DNA of 64,000 bases from Candidula unifasciata (GCA_905116865.2 CAJHNH020004668.1:636858-700857); one strand, 5' to 3'. Numbered from the stretch's first letter, positions 12,801-21,804 are shown. Made by a program: numbers and translations. The notes: generated by a model from the letters alone, not told the origin.

Positions 12801-15800
12801 TTTGGAGGATCCGTGTGCCAAAGACAAGCCCTACTATTATGTGGATATCCCTGGAATGGAAGGAACCTATCGATGCACAGATGCCCAAAGTTATGCCTTG
12901 ACTGTTGCTGCCCATGATGTTCTCTACCTTCTGACTCAAAGGTATGTCTACAGTTAGTTGCAACTCCAACTTCTCAGCAACAGGTCACTCCATAATTGCT
13001 TCTTGTCTGTCAGCAAAATCCTGATCACTGTCCCGTGTCTTTCTCTTCTTCTTCGTGTTCACCTGATGCAAACTCTCATGGAAAGTTCTGGTTTTTTATC
13101 CACTTATGGACTTTTACCCACTTCTGGACTTTAGTCCTGTTCCAGAGCCTAAGTTTTGCATGCAAATTCATTGTACACATCTGTTGTTTTCATGATACTA
13201 GACCCTGTTCTGTTTTTATAAAACTAGACCTCATTGTACTGTTTCCATAAAGCTTTATGAAAAGATATCAGCCAGGTGAAAAGTAGTACAATTCAGTTTC
13301 ACAATATCACAAACACAAAAGACAGGTGAACGTTGCTGCTAAAGAGCCTTCATCAGCATATATATAAATCTACACTACCACAAGTACAAACAAGAGTACA
13401 CAAAAATCACTTATCTGTTGTATTCCATAGAAATAACATTTCACAAATCACAAAACCTAACACATTGTTCTGTTTTCATGAAACCTGACCCTGTTGTTCT
13501 GTTTTCTTGATGTTTTCAGGGGTGAGGGCTCAAAGATAGCTCACAGTATTGTTAATATAACCGAAGTTGAGAACACAGCTGATGGCCTAGATGATAGCCA
13601 AGTCAGTGCTCAGGAGGTGAGTCAAATAAAGGACCCTTTTCCATGCTGCCTGCAGGTATATTGGGCTTACAAGTTTAATAGGGTGGAAAACTACAGTTCA
13701 GCAGCCTGAAGATCTTGGATTTATTCTGGTTTTAAAATGTCCAACAGGCCAAAGGAGAAACATTACCACTTATTAGTGTTAGACGGAAGATGGGGACAAA
13801 TTAGGTATTTAAAGACCGGACTGACTGAGTTTCAGCCTATTTGACTTCCAGACGCTCCCTGTGTAGACTTATCTAGCGACTGCTGCTTTGCACAATGGGC
13901 CAGTCAGCAGGTATGGCGACCGCAGGGAAAGGCTGTAGTCAGACTTTTGCAGGTCACGGTACGTTCTGTTGGTTAGATGGTTTTATGATTGATTTCAATT
14001 TTGTATTCTTGCTAAGAGATAGTTGGATGGTAGGTCGCTATATATTTTAGATTCTGGTCGAGCACGTTGTTGTTGTTAATGGGTTATTCGTGAAGTATAC
14101 GTTAATTCTGGGTTATGTTGAGTAAAATAAACAGGTGTTCAATGTAGTAATCATAGTTCCAGTTGTTTTCCTTGAGTTTAGGACTTGTAGTTAGTGTGCC
14201 TAGTTTAGTTTTTATTTGTTTTTTGGCTGATCTAGACTTTACACAGAAGATTTCTTGCCTGGGTGAGATATTATTGATCTCTCCCCCGCCTAAACGAACT
14301 TTTTCTCTTTTTTTTTTCTTGTTACTGGGTGCAGTTGTAGGTTGGGTTGTGGCTTCCACTTGCCACGTGACATTGTTTAGAACTCTTGTAGGTTCGGAGT
14401 CGAGGAGATTTCAAGGAGTAGATTTCCATATTATCCTTTGTAGTTATCTCTTCCCCCTTTTCCGCCACTACAAGACACCCCCTCTGTTTTTGCTTCTAGT
14501 ACACAAGGCTAGACCTATATTTCAAAGACCAATCGGTACAACTGTGAACAACATTATACTGGCCACCTTTACTTCCCAGGACTTAACCTGGTACCCATTT
14601 AAGGCTGGGTCGACCTGGGGGCCAATCTGTTGAGAAGAAGAAAAAAAAATGCAGGCTCCGTCAGGACCTGAACACACTACCTTCAGATCTGCAGGTAAAA
14701 AAAGCATTAATTTGTTATTTTTTAGTGATACAGCATTTTTTTTTCCAAACAAAAATGATGCATTTACATTCCCCAAAAAATGTGCACCCACTGTTGTAAT
14801 GGACTCTTTAAAAAGTTCTTATTATGGATAGATAATAAATGTGATCCAGAAAAATAGGATATGCGACAGTTTTCTTCTTATTTTAGTCCATACGGTGCGG
14901 CATTAGTAATCATATCTGTTGAGCATTCTGTACCATGTACTCTCAGTAAATTCTGATACTGACTTGTTTCTGTGTCAGGATGCTAAACTGCCCGGCACTT
15001 TTTTTTTTTTGTCTCCCTCTGCTTCTCTTCCCCTCCAATTTTCCTACTGTCAAAACATACTTTAAGTTTACCCTTCGCACTCTTTAACCAAGAAACATAC
15101 AGTTTTTCTGGTGATATTTGTTTGTTTGTTAGTTAGTTAGATTATCATCATTGCACTCCGGACATGTCCATAGGTGCTCAGATCCTCCCCTCAGTATGAA
15201 CCCCAACGTCTGATGGCTAATAGTACCAGTTCTATGTTGATTAACAAGTCTTCTGGCGTGTCTGGTGTGCGTCTTGTTTTTTGCTATGCCGATCTTTATT
15301 CCCAAGTCTGCCATTCTGGCGAGTGATAGGGATTCCATGCCCCCAAAGTCCTCTATCCTTCCCATTTCTCTGAGGGCATTAATAATATCAGCATACATAT
15401 ATAGTATATGTGGCAGTGTATGGACTGGTGGATCTGTTTTATTTTCTTCCCAGGTCATGGTTTGTGAACTCTGTCTAGTAACTATCAGCTCTGAGAGTCC
15501 CTGACAGTTTTCTTCTTCCTGTACCTTTAGACGTCAATGTGAATATAAATCAAATCTGTGACATCTTGTTTCAGATGGTCATCCCCATAGATTCAATCAA
15601 TTATGTGAAGCCCAAACAGCAGCCGTCTAGAAGACTACCAAAGCTAGCAGTTGGACTTCAGCACCAGATCTCCATTGGAGAGATCGCCAGGAGTTACCAG
15701 CAGAAGGCTCCAGATCATTCTATGCTGAGGCTTAGCTCCAATGATGACATGAAAAAACGAGCGCCACTTCCTCATTCTAGTCCATCAGGGGCAGGGGCAC

Positions 15801-15979
15801 AAGGAACTTCATCGGTGCCACGGTTTGAGACCTATGGTAGTAAAAACAGAGATAGTTCGCAAACAGGAGCATTACGGCAGGGTCCACAAACTGCAAACAT
15901 TAGACAGTCTAAAAAACAAACAGGTAATCAGGACAAAGTAATGCAGAAAAAGCAAGGAAGGTCATGCTGTATACTGTAG
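733..15979 (+). CDS. Gene A: 3' part of an unrecognised multi-exon gene ending in a CaaX-like motif
   Basis: Six exons (733-894, 2615-2744, 6118-6386, 12721-12941, 13520-13616, 15575-15979) join in phases 0,1,0,2,0 with GT-AG borders and give 427 residues up to a TAG stop. The 5' exons lie left of the window, so the true start is not seen. The order is: an acidic/hydrophobic first part with FAARIAELVIERKD; a long middle part with QDCLKLAAIMAIILKQ; a Tyr- and Pro-rich part (PYYYVDIPGMEGTYR); then a basic, Ser/Gln-rich, probably disordered tail of about 100 residues ending CCIL. A C-terminal CxxL box is the substrate type for prenylation (family knowledge), so membrane attachment is an inference. 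There is no signal peptide or obvious transmembrane segment in the visible part. The consistent phases and absence of stops over 1.28 kb make this a real gene. I cannot name the family and assign no function. Confidence 0.85.
1028..1275 (+). mobile_element. SINE family G, copy in gene A intron
   Basis: The words CCTAACAAGCATGTC, CTGCCTGAGAGGCAAGGAAC, ACAGTCTGCATACAGATAA and CTCAGGTTCTGGA are present. The 3' end is diverged after 1260. Confidence 0.75.
1300..1740. other. Unassigned intron DNA
   Basis: T-rich single-copy-looking sequence after the SINE. I see no gene or repeat that I can name. Confidence 0.4.
1753..2425 (+). mobile_element. Degenerate LINE B RNase H remnant with TTCA tail
   Basis: The translation FTGGSVVRGMKSG through TTSRMRMEVEAVAAAFRWLES matches the YTDGSV, TTSSMTMEV and AFAWLE blocks of LINE B at 9931-11984. 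A frame change leads to a last block HMWECPEGND like HLWTCPECND, then a stop and (TTCA)n. The first catalytic Asp is changed to Gly (FTGGS), so it is dead. Confidence 0.7.
2615..2744 (+). CDS. Gene A, second visible exon
   Basis: It has acceptor TTTCAG before IPNVTTFKQTLAHKRG and donor AAAG/GTAGTG. It enters in phase 0 and leaves with one base over, which matches the next exon. Confidence 0.85.
3256..4627 (-). mobile_element. LINE A fragment: connection and RNase H domain, 3' end with GAA tail
   Basis: On the minus strand an open frame of 334 codons (4442-3438) carries a full RNase H domain: YTDGSA, KAELSAL, LTDSLSAIQAL and SHCGIKGNESAD hold the four expected carboxylates (D, E, D, D). Upstream to 4627 the translation reads KKLAGTTWGAD and LKQVYTGTVRPTLEY, the region that follows the RT domain in this element. 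A TAG interrupts the C-terminal Cys/His motif after CLCAE; behind it TPEHVLQDCP and KLWGNLRDLEKTS continue to a (GAA)n tail at 3257-3270. The RT and endonuclease parts are missing, so it is a 5'-truncated dead copy of an I/Jockey-type LINE. Confidence 0.85.
4629..4669. repeat. (TG)n then T-run microsatellite
   Basis: About ten TG units are followed by a T-rich run at the 5' edge of the LINE A fragment. Confidence 0.9.
4775..4905 (-). mobile_element. SINE family G, 5' part
   Basis: In reverse orientation it reads CCATATGGGTTCCGGGGCCCC, AAGAATAGACTCACTGCC and AACAAGCATGCC. The rest of the element is absent. Confidence 0.6.
5060..5460 (-). mobile_element. LINE C-terminal fragment (RGRGQPRRRW type)
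   Basis: The minus strand reads PRGRGQPRRRWTGGVTDIW and further upstream ASDREVLRRAVMG. This is the basic C-terminal segment common to RTE-like endonuclease/reverse transcriptase proteins. Frames are broken. Confidence 0.55.
5548..5916 (+). mobile_element. LINE C-terminal fragment (RGRPLLRYKDVCKRD type)
   Basis: A 122-codon open frame contains RGRPLLRYKDVCKRDM, NYTGIEVDTWE and DRVVWKGYI, the signature of the last part of animal LINE reverse transcriptases. The preceding RT domain is absent. It lies in a gene A intron. Confidence 0.7.
6118..6386 (+). CDS. Gene A, third visible exon
   Basis: The acceptor follows a long T-rich tract (TTTTTTACCAG). The donor is ACAG/GTATGC. It encodes GEIVFSYAQDCLKLAA through STVVYFIQ and leaves in phase 0. 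The minisatellite of the next intron begins immediately at this donor. Confidence 0.88.
6387..7440 (+). repeat. 34-bp minisatellite starting at the gene A splice donor
   Basis: About 30 copies of a unit of 34 bases containing TACTGGTATGTATGTTG and TAACCTGTATTATGTT, with shortened variants between 6600 and 7100. The array begins directly at the donor of the exon ending at 6386. Confidence 0.92.
7620..8065 (+). mobile_element. LINE A 3' fragment, degenerate, GAA tail
   Basis: The translation in shifting frames gives LAKESCNKLQTYQPLSF, TVFRLRTGHCR, then CPSC, TPEHVLKDCP, KLWGNLR, and a GAAGAAG tail. This copy keeps the Cys-x2-Cys...His...Cys motif that is broken by a stop in the copies at 3256 and 60205. 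Confidence 0.8.
8090..8285 (+). mobile_element. Repeat family R, LINE-tail-like, GAT tail
   Basis: It contains CTGGAAAAC-GAGGCT, GCTATGAAAGCACATAG and GCTGGAGAATTGGCAAG, and ends CTTGCTGATTGATGATGATG. A reverse copy lies at 25885-26060. The (GAT)n end is typical of RTE-like retroelement tails. Confidence 0.65.
8280..8365 (+). repeat. 17-bp minisatellite, left segment
   Basis: A few GTTTATTGTACTGGTAT units precede the hAT-type insertion. It is the left remnant of the array that resumes at 9401. Confidence 0.8.
8366..9400. mobile_element. hAT-type non-autonomous element with 8-bp target duplication
   Basis: The terminal inverted repeats are TAGGGCTGTACCG at the left and its exact reverse complement at the right. 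Both sides carry GTTTATTG (8358-8365 and 9401-9408), the 8-bp duplication diagnostic of hAT transposition. The subterminal DNA is full of ACTATTCGGCC-like palindromic words. I found no transposase. The interior was later filled by a LINE fragment (8455-8975), and a segment with TTCTCAAACTGGGTGC on the minus strand (about 9040-9125) resembles another hAT end. Confidence 0.9.
8455..8975 (-). mobile_element. RTE-like LINE 3' fragment inside the hAT element
   Basis: It is similar over its length to 17205-17845 and, in reverse, to 30296-30690. The tail is ATGATGAT on its own strand, and the coding remnant is related to WFYRRMLRIPWTAKKSN and the GHVMRRGK block. Frames are broken. Confidence 0.75.
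9401..9926 (+). repeat. 17-bp minisatellite, middle segment
   Basis: About 30 copies of TTTATTGTACTGGTGTG with many point variants (CCGGT, CTAGT). It is cut on the left by the hAT-type element and on the right by LINE B. Confidence 0.92.
9927..11984 (-). mobile_element. LINE B: RT and RNase H domains, 5'-truncated, frameshifted, TAAC tail
   Basis: In minus-strand order: WLHSYLFPLPKPNKDHS and the YRIISMQNTVGKLLEKI block (RT fingers); DLEDAYNKVPYEYL; QGSPLSPVLFNVYT; FADDILIYRRG (RT catalytic FADD box); thumb; then RNase H with YTDGSV, TMEVMAV, LSDSMSM and GHAGVDGNERAD, all four carboxylates kept; last block HLWTCPECNDD. Two frameshifts break it, near 11765 and near 10330. The endonuclease part is missing. 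The 3' end is a run of (TAAC)n (9927-9950 on the plus strand as TTAG). RT plus RNase H places it in the I-like group of LINEs. It inserted into the 17-bp minisatellite. Confidence 0.9.
11985..12690 (+). repeat. 17-bp minisatellite, right segment
   Basis: About 40 copies of TGTTTGTTGTACTGGTA-like units continue to about 30 bases before the acceptor of the exon at 12721. Neighbouring variants such as CCTGTTGGACTGGTGTG recur at intervals, a sign of higher-order duplication. Confidence 0.92.
12721..12941 (+). CDS. Gene A, fourth visible exon
   Basis: It has acceptor TTATTTTCAG and donor CAAAG/GTATGT. It reads CNHVLPRPFYFQALPF through HDVLYLLTQ and leaves with two bases over. It contains no in-frame ATG near its start, so it is easily missed in a scan that demands a start codon. 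Confidence 0.88.
12942..13519. other. Gene A intron, mostly unassigned
   Basis: Intron sequence with a short word TGTTCTGTTTTCATGA repeated before the next acceptor. I see nothing else. Confidence 0.5.
13520..13616 (+). CDS. Gene A, fifth visible exon
   Basis: It has acceptor GTTTTCAG and donor CAGGAG/GTGAGT. It encodes GEGSKIAHSIVNITEV through DDSQVSAQE, an acidic linker-like stretch, and leaves in phase 0. Confidence 0.85.
13700..14480. other. Gene A intron, unassigned
   Basis: Between exon 5 and the SINE at 14500. T-rich stretches but no gene or repeat I can name. Confidence 0.4.
14500..14700 (-). mobile_element. tRNA-related SINE family T, reverse copy
   Basis: It contains GGCTAGACCTATAT, ACCAATCGG, TTTACTTCCCAGGAC, GGTACCCATTTAAGGCTGGG and TCGACCTGGG. 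These words are shared with the copies at 33860, 21220 and 47778. The tRNA-like head is partly present (ACCTTCAGATCTGCAGG). Confidence 0.75.
14885..15110 (-). mobile_element. RTE-like LINE 3' fragment
   Basis: It shares GTCCATACGGTGCGGCATTA and the CTCTCTGCTTCTCTTCCCCTC-like block with the fragment at 26800-27140. It is short and degenerate. Confidence 0.5.
15125..15402 (-). mobile_element. LINE B 3' fragment with TAAC tail
   Basis: It matches the last ~270 bases of LINE B at 9931 closely (ADIINALREMGRIEDFGG through HLWTCPECNDDN) and ends in TTAGTTAG on the plus strand. It is in the last intron of gene A, about 170 bases before the final exon. Confidence 0.88.
15575..15979 (+). CDS. Gene A, last exon with stop and CaaX-like end
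   Basis: The acceptor is TTGTTTCAG. 134 residues run from MVIPIDSINYVKPKQ to QGRSCCIL and TAG. After about residue 50 of the exon the sequence is low in hydrophobics and rich in Ser, Gln, Gly and Lys, as in a disordered tail that carries a lipidated end. A variant poly(A) signal ATTAAA lies 160 bases downstream. Confidence 0.85.
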   Translation: MVIPIDSINYVKPKQQPSRRLPKLAVGLQHQISIGEIARSYQQKAPDHSMLRLSSNDDMKKRAPLPHSSPSGAGAQGTSSVPRFETYGSKNRDSSQTGALRQGPQTANIRQSKKQTGNQDKVMQKKQGRSCCIL

Positions 15980-16138
15980 AGATTAGGTGTCTGCTTTATC
16001 CCTGTTGCCTTGAGGAAGTCGGTTTTCCTACTTCTATGGGCTTTTAATGACATCACGTCTTTATGCAGTGGCCAGTACATTTATTTAACCGCTTTGGTAC
16101 TAGTTGCAACTGCATAGTATGTTGTTGTGGTGTTTATG

Positions 16139-16144
16139 ATTAAA
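16139..16144 (+). promoter_or_regulatory. Possible poly(A) signal of gene A (ATTAAA)
   Basis: ATTAAA, the commonest variant of AATAAA, lies 160 bases after the gene A stop codon in AT-rich DNA. This position is plausible for a short 3' UTR, but the hexamer is common by chance here. Confidence 0.4.
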
Positions 16145-16212
16145 TTTACAAGAAGACATTTGTTTAGATATTAATGTAGTGAAAAAAATATAATAGATGA
16201 AAGGACGGTATA

Positions 16213-16440
16213 TATTATATGCTAGATGTTTCGTCCTTTTTAGGACGAAATATTTTTGTGATTTGAAGCCCTACTCTGGCTTTTGCCAGGGGCCGCAATA
16301 TAGGCAGGCCATACATATGGCCAAATGTCTGAACGCGGTTTCTGGGACCTCTCCACGGCGATCCTCATCCGCATGGTGGCGCTTTGTGTCATTGGGTGTT
16401 TATCGCTTGTGTGATGTCCTGGTGGGGTAGAAAGTCAGTC
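16213..16440 (+). mobile_element. SINE-like family S, copy 1, with 13-bp target duplication
   Basis: A 228-base insert is flanked by AAAGGACGGTATA at 16200-16212 and 16441-16453. It contains a hairpin TCGTCCTTTTTAGGACGA near its left end and ends AAGTCAGTC. An inverted copy with its own duplication lies at 58829-59059. No protein is encoded. Confidence 0.8.
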
Positions 16441-16459
16441 AAAGGACGGTATAGGTCAT

Positions 16460-17040
16460 TGTTACATCATAAAAAACTTATAATAATCGCTTTGCTCCTC
16501 CTGACTGTGTGTCAACAGAGCCCCGGTTTTCTTGGTCAAAGGGATTGAAAGCAGTTACTTCTTTGCTCCTTTTGTATTTACTGATTATTTCCCTTCATAT
16601 AAAATTTTTTAACATTTTGAGACCCGAGGAACGCATCATACGTTCATAGGTTACAGCCCAGAAGCCCAATGAACACAGGATGCACCGATTTTACGTCTCT
16701 CTTGACTACCCTTTGGGACTTTGATGATAAACCCTCTGGGACTCAAAAATAATTACTGAATGAAAATCCATCTTTTAGGGACTTGGATGCTGCGATGAGT
16801 TGTCTGTCTGCTTGATGGTTATAGATTCCAATCCTCTGGATTTTTAAAAGAATTGACCAAGACAGAGTTTCAAAGAATTATAACGCTCTATTTCTTTTTT
16901 TTTAAAGAAATGTTCATTAAGGTCATTTTAAAAATTTTTTTTTTATGGGACAATAGGTTTGACCCCCAGTAAAGTTATGGGGCTTTTCCGTTGGTGGCAA
17001 CATTAAACATCCTAACCTGCAGTCGGTTGTGACATCACCA
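16460..17040. other. Intergenic DNA, unassigned
   Basis: AT-rich sequence without recognisable coding or repeats. Confidence 0.4.
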
Positions 17041-17044
17041 GCCT

Positions 17045-17196
17045 TGTCAGTCACCACGTTTTGTGTATTTTCATGAGAAAAGTGTTTCTAAATGTTGCTT
17101 CCATTATGACCCAGTTTAAAGACTCTAAGTGCCTTATCTGTCACTACGTTTTGTGTATTTTCATGAGAAAAGTGTTTCTAAATGTTGCTTCCATGA
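17045..17196. repeat. Direct duplication of about 60 bases
   Basis: CACCACGTTTTGTGTATTTT through TGTTGCTTCCAT occurs at about 17050 and again at about 17140 with almost no changes. The second copy ends where a LINE fragment begins. Confidence 0.85.
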
Positions 17197-17204
17197 TTCA
17201 TCAT

Positions 17205-17845
17205 CATTATCAGGTGCCTTGCTGACTGGAGTTGGCGATTATGCCTCTCAACAATCTGCGATCTCCTGCAGCATGTATCAGTTCGTGTGCTGACACACCT
17301 CCATGTAATGCAACAAGACTGTCAAGAATCTTCCTCTATCCCTTCTTCCACACATCTTTCCACAAGTCACAACATGTTCTTTTTTCCCTCTTCTCATAAC
17401 ATGGCTGAAAAATGATGACTGTCTCCTTCTGATGTCTGTGATAAGTTGTCTTTGGGCTCCCGCCTTTTTCAAAACCTCATGGTTGCTCTTTTTGGCTGTC
17501 CAAGGTATTCTAAGCATTCTTCTGTAAAACCACATCTCCGAGGCCTCAATAAATTGTTTGGCCTACCTACCGATTTTTCAGAATTCACAGCCATTGGTTA
17601 AAACTGGATGTATGTAGCAAGCAAGAATTCTTTTTCTAACTCTCAAGACAAGGATATATTGCACAAGATATTCTTCATTTTATAAAATGCAGATTTTGCC
17701 TGACCTCTTCTGTTTCTTATCTCAGTTATGCATCTTCCATCTGAAGTTATCCATGTGCCCAGATACTTAAATTTCTGTATTTGTCCCAATATAACACCAT
17801 CGACTTTTATTACACATTTAGGAACAATTTGGCATGACACTTTAG
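17205..17845 (-). mobile_element. RTE-like LINE fragment
   Basis: The minus strand encodes MWFYRRMLRIPWTAKKSN, FFSHVMRRGKKEHVV, and further upstream VDGVILGQIQKFKYLGTWI with TSDGRCITEIRNRRGQAK, the C-terminal third of an RTE-like reverse transcriptase. The tail is ATGATGA. Frames are broken between the two parts. Confidence 0.82.
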
Positions 17846-18300
17846 CAATGGCAGCTATCCAGTGGACAACAGATGGAAAAAGGAGAGATTGATGATATAG
17901 GAAAACCTAGGAAAGTTAAGCAGCAAAAAAATTAATGAATGAATGTAAAATGACATTGAATACCATGAACTTGTGAATGCCTTATGTGTCAGCAGTGACA
18001 TGAAGAGAATTTAGATATCTTATTATATTTTGTATGCCTTTGTATTGAATTATACCAGCAGAAAATGGTAAATTATAAATTGTGCATCTTATATCACTGT
18101 AAAGTCTGATAATAAAAAATAATGAAATTTGTATTTTATGGTGCCCTCTAAACATTAGTAAATTCTTTTTCTTTATCTTCATTCATGTGATTTTTATATT
18201 TATATTTTGACGATAGTAGTGGTGTGCCTATTTACAGCATAGCTTCAGTTGTCTTCTCTTCCTCGGCACACTGAACCAGTAATTCCCAGTTAGATAAGAC
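17846..18300. other. Intergenic DNA, unassigned
   Basis: AT-rich, no feature recognised. Confidence 0.4.
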
Positions 18301-18303
18301 CAC

Positions 18304-19490
18304 ACTACTGTGTGGCAGAGACAGCTGTGTGGCAGAGACAGTTGTGTGGCAGAGACAGTTGTGTGGCAGACACAGTTGTGTGGCAGAGACAGCTGTGTGG
18401 CAGAGACAGTCGTGTGGCAGACACAGTCGTGTGGCAGACACAGTTGTGTGGCAGAGACAGCTGTGTGGCAGACACAGTTGTGTGGCAGACACAGTCGTGT
18501 GGCAGACACAGTTGTGTGGCAGAGACAGCTGTGTGGCAGAGACAGTCGTGTGGCAGACACAGTCGTGTGGCAGACACAGTTGTGTGGCAGAGACAGTCGT
18601 GTGGCAGACACAGTCGTGTGGCAGACACAGTTGTGTGGCAGAGACAGCTGTGTGGCAGACACAGTTGTGTGGCAGACACAGTCGTGTGGCAGACACAGTT
18701 GTGTGGCAGAGACAGTCGTGTGGCAGAGACAGCTGTGTGGCAGAGACAGCTGTGTGGCAGACATAGTCGTGTGGCAGAGACAGTTGTGTGGCAGAGACAG
18801 TTGTGTGGCAGACACAGTTGTGTGGCAGAGACAGCTGTGTGGCAGACACAGTTGTGTGGCAGACACAGTTGTGTTGCAGAGACAGCTGTGTGGCAGACAC
18901 AGTCGTGTGGCAGACACAGCTGTGTGGCAGAGACAGTTGTGTGGCAGAGACAGCTGTGTGGCAGACGCAGTTGTGTGGCAGACACAGCTGTGTGGCAGAC
19001 ACAGTTGTGTGGCAGACACAGTTGTGTGGCAGAGACAGCTGTGTGGCAGACACAGTCGTGTGGCAGACACAGTTGTGTGGCAGACACAGTTGTGTGGCAG
19101 AGACAGCTGTGTGGCAGACACAGTCGTGTGGCAGAGACAGCTGTGTGGCAGACACAGTCAAGTGGCAGACACAGTTGTGTGGCAGAGACAGCTGTGTGGC
19201 AGACACAGTCGTGTGGCAGAGACAGCTGTGTGGCAGAGACAGCTGTGTGGTAGACACAGTTGTGTGGCAGAGACAGTTGTGTGGCAGAGACAGTTGTGTG
19301 GCAGAGACAGCTGTGTGACAGACACAGTTGTGTGGCAGAGACAGCTGTGTGGCAGACACAGTTGTGTGGCAGAGACAGCTGTGTGGCAGAGACAGCTGTT
19401 TGGCAGACACAGTTGTGGGGCAGACACTGCTGTGTGGCAGACACTGCTGTGTGGCAGACACTGCTGTGTGGCAGACACAGTTATAGGGGA
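18304..19490. repeat. 17-bp minisatellite, about 70 copies
   Basis: The unit is GTGTGGCAGACACAGTT with alternation of GACAC/GAGAC and AGTT/AGTC/AGCT. No unit contains a stop in any frame on either strand, so frames up to 409 codons stay open. The AGCT variant makes the palindrome CACAGCTGTG. Confidence 0.95.
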
Positions 19491-19689
19491 CTGAGTATCC
19501 TCTGGTATAATTTGACAGCTTTGCAGCTGAACAGACCAGTGCACTAACTTGTCCTGACAGTCATAAATTGCAGTCAAAGACATAGGTAACAGACCCCATG
19601 TGGACATGGGAGGGAAAGGGAAACCACCACATATCATCCTGAGATCTGGGGATCAATGTACCATCAGTTTAGTAACCACTGCATTAAAC

Positions 19690-20810
19690 TATCCTTGTAG
19701 TGAACTTGTGTGGCCAATGTTATTCAGTACATTTTCCGTATAGATGCCTGGGGTTTCTAGTGTTATTCATTGTATTTTCCATATAGATTCCTTGGATTTC
19801 CAGTGTTATTAAGTGCATTTTCCATATAGATGCCTGGGGTTTCTAGTGTTATTCATTGTATTTTCCATATAGATTCCTTGGATTTCCAGTGTTATTCAGT
19901 GCATTTTCCATATACATTCCTTGGATTTCCAGTGTTATTCAGTGCATTTTCCATATAGATTCCTTGGATTTCCAGGGTTATTCAGTGCATTTTCCATATA
20001 CATTCCTTGGATTTCCAGTGTTATTAAGTGCATTTTCCATATAGATGCCTGGGGTTTCTAGTGTTATTCAGTGCATTTTCCATATAGATTCCCGGGGTTT
20101 CCAGTGTTATTCAGTGCATTTTCCATATAGATGCCTGGGGTTTCTAGTGTTATTCATTGTATTTTCCATATAGATTCCTTGGATTTCCAGTGTTATTAAG
20201 TGCATTTTCCATATAGATGCCTGGGGTTTCTAGTGTTATTCAGTGCATTTTCCATATAGATTCCCGGGGATTTCCAGTGTTATTCAGTGCATTTTCCATA
20301 TAGATGCCTGGGGTTTCTAGTGTCATTCATTGTATTTTCCATATAGATTCCTTGGATTTCCAGTGTTAAGTGCATTTTCCATATAGATGCCTGGGGTTTC
20401 TAGTGTTATTCATTGTATTTTCCATATAGATTCCTTGGATTTCCAGTGTTATTCAGTGCATTTTCCATATAGATTCCTTGGATTTCCAGTGTTATTCAGT
20501 GCATTTTCCATATAGATTCCTTGGATTTCCAGGGTTATTCAGTGCATTTTCCATATACATTCCTTGGATTTCCAGTGTTATTAAGTGCATTTTCCATATA
20601 GATGCCTGGGGTTTCTAGTGTTATTCAGTGCATTTTCCATATAGATTCCCGGGGTTTCCAGTGTTATTCAGTGCATTTTTCATATAGATGCCTGGGGTTT
20701 CTAGTGTTATTCATTGTATTTTTTAGATTCTTTTGGTGTCCAGTGTTGTTCAATGCATTTTACATGTAGATGCCTTGGGTTTCCAATCTTATTCAATGAA
20801 TTTTCCAAAT
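19690..20810. repeat. 43-bp minisatellite, about 25 copies
   Basis: The unit contains GTGTTATTCAGTGCATTTTC and CATATAGAT, then either TCCTTGGATTTCCA or GCCTGGGGTTTCTA. Two unit types are interspersed, with a larger duplicated block. Units decay at the right end. Confidence 0.95.
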
Positions 20811-20924
20811 AGATGCTTTGAGTCACTCAGTATGGCAGTCTGGCTAGAAAGAACGACTGTGTTTAATCTGGAAAGCAAGACTGTCTGTCTCTGGTGATTC
20901 CAATGCTCTGATGAGTATAGTCTT

Positions 20925-21120
20925 TGGCGAAGGCAGTGGACGTGTGCAACCTTTGTCACTCAGGAAGATTTTTAATCCATAGACTTTGGCAAAGGCAGTG
21001 GGTGTGTGAACCTTCTTTGTCACTCAGGAAGATTTTTAATCCATAGACTTTGGCAAAGGCAGTGGGTGTGTGAACCTTCTTTGTCACTCAGGAAGATTTT
21101 TAATCGATAGACTTTGAACC
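20925..21120. repeat. Three copies of a ~65-bp repeat
   Basis: AGACTTTGGCAAAGGCAGTG followed by a TGTGAACC block and GTCACTCAGGAAGATTTTTA repeats three times with small differences. Confidence 0.85.
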
Positions 21121-21219
21121 AAAAATTCTCATTTAGTCAGAATCACAATTATTGGACTTTAGTACTTGCATTTCAAATGCATTTTTTTTTTTGTACATTA
21201 GCATTCATGTAGTGGGATT

Positions 21220-21490
21220 GGGCTGATAAGTAAGTAAAGTAAGTAAAGTTCCCTTTTCACGCCTTTCGGCGCATCGGGCATATGGGCAGAGCGTCCTATA
21301 TTTTTACAGCCCATCAGCACTCTGTGGGTAATGTGGTCAGCATTACGCTGGTACCCATTTTAGGCTGGGTCGACCTGCGACATCCCATACCACGACAAAA
21401 ATCCATGCAGCCTGCAGTGGGTTTCGATCGCGGTATGCTGGCTTACGAGTCGGACTCGCAACGCCTTAGCCACGGACGCCGCTGGGCTGA
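21220..21490 (-). mobile_element. SINE family T, reverse, nearly full length
   Basis: It starts AAGTAAAGTTCCCTTTTCAC and passes CAGCACTCTGTGGGTAATGT and TTAGGCTGGGTCGACCTGCG to a tRNA-like head with GTTTCGATCGCGGTATGC and TTAGCCACGGACGCC. On the minus strand these give recognisable B-box- and A-box-like words. Confidence 0.78.
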
Positions 21491-21499
21491 TAAGTGCCT

Positions 21500-21800
21500 C
21501 TGGTTTTTCCACTTCTAAGCTTTTTTTTTTTTTAACACTGCATAATTAGAAGGCACCAATGTCTATATCCCTGAACAGCTCAGTTTAGACCAATAAAAGC
21601 CAGTATCCACAATGTAATACTTTGACATATGCCATGTGTCTTTCATGAGGTTTCATAAAAACCATCACAGAGCTTGCCGGCACTTGGGGTGAGGTGCAGG
21701 GTATCCTCTTGAACACAGCACAACAGGCTCAACTTTCCCTCCTGCCTGAGACTGAAATCACTGCACCATAGACTTGGAAACAATAACAAAATTTTCTTTA
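21500..21800. other. Intergenic DNA, unassigned
   Basis: No feature recognised apart from a T-run. Confidence 0.4.
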
Positions 21801-21804
21801 TATT

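Noticed and set aside
18228..19494. Overlapping frames of 300-409 codons on both strands
   Set aside because: By-product of a stop-free 17-base unit. Six overlapping frames cannot all be genes, and composition does not distinguish any of them.
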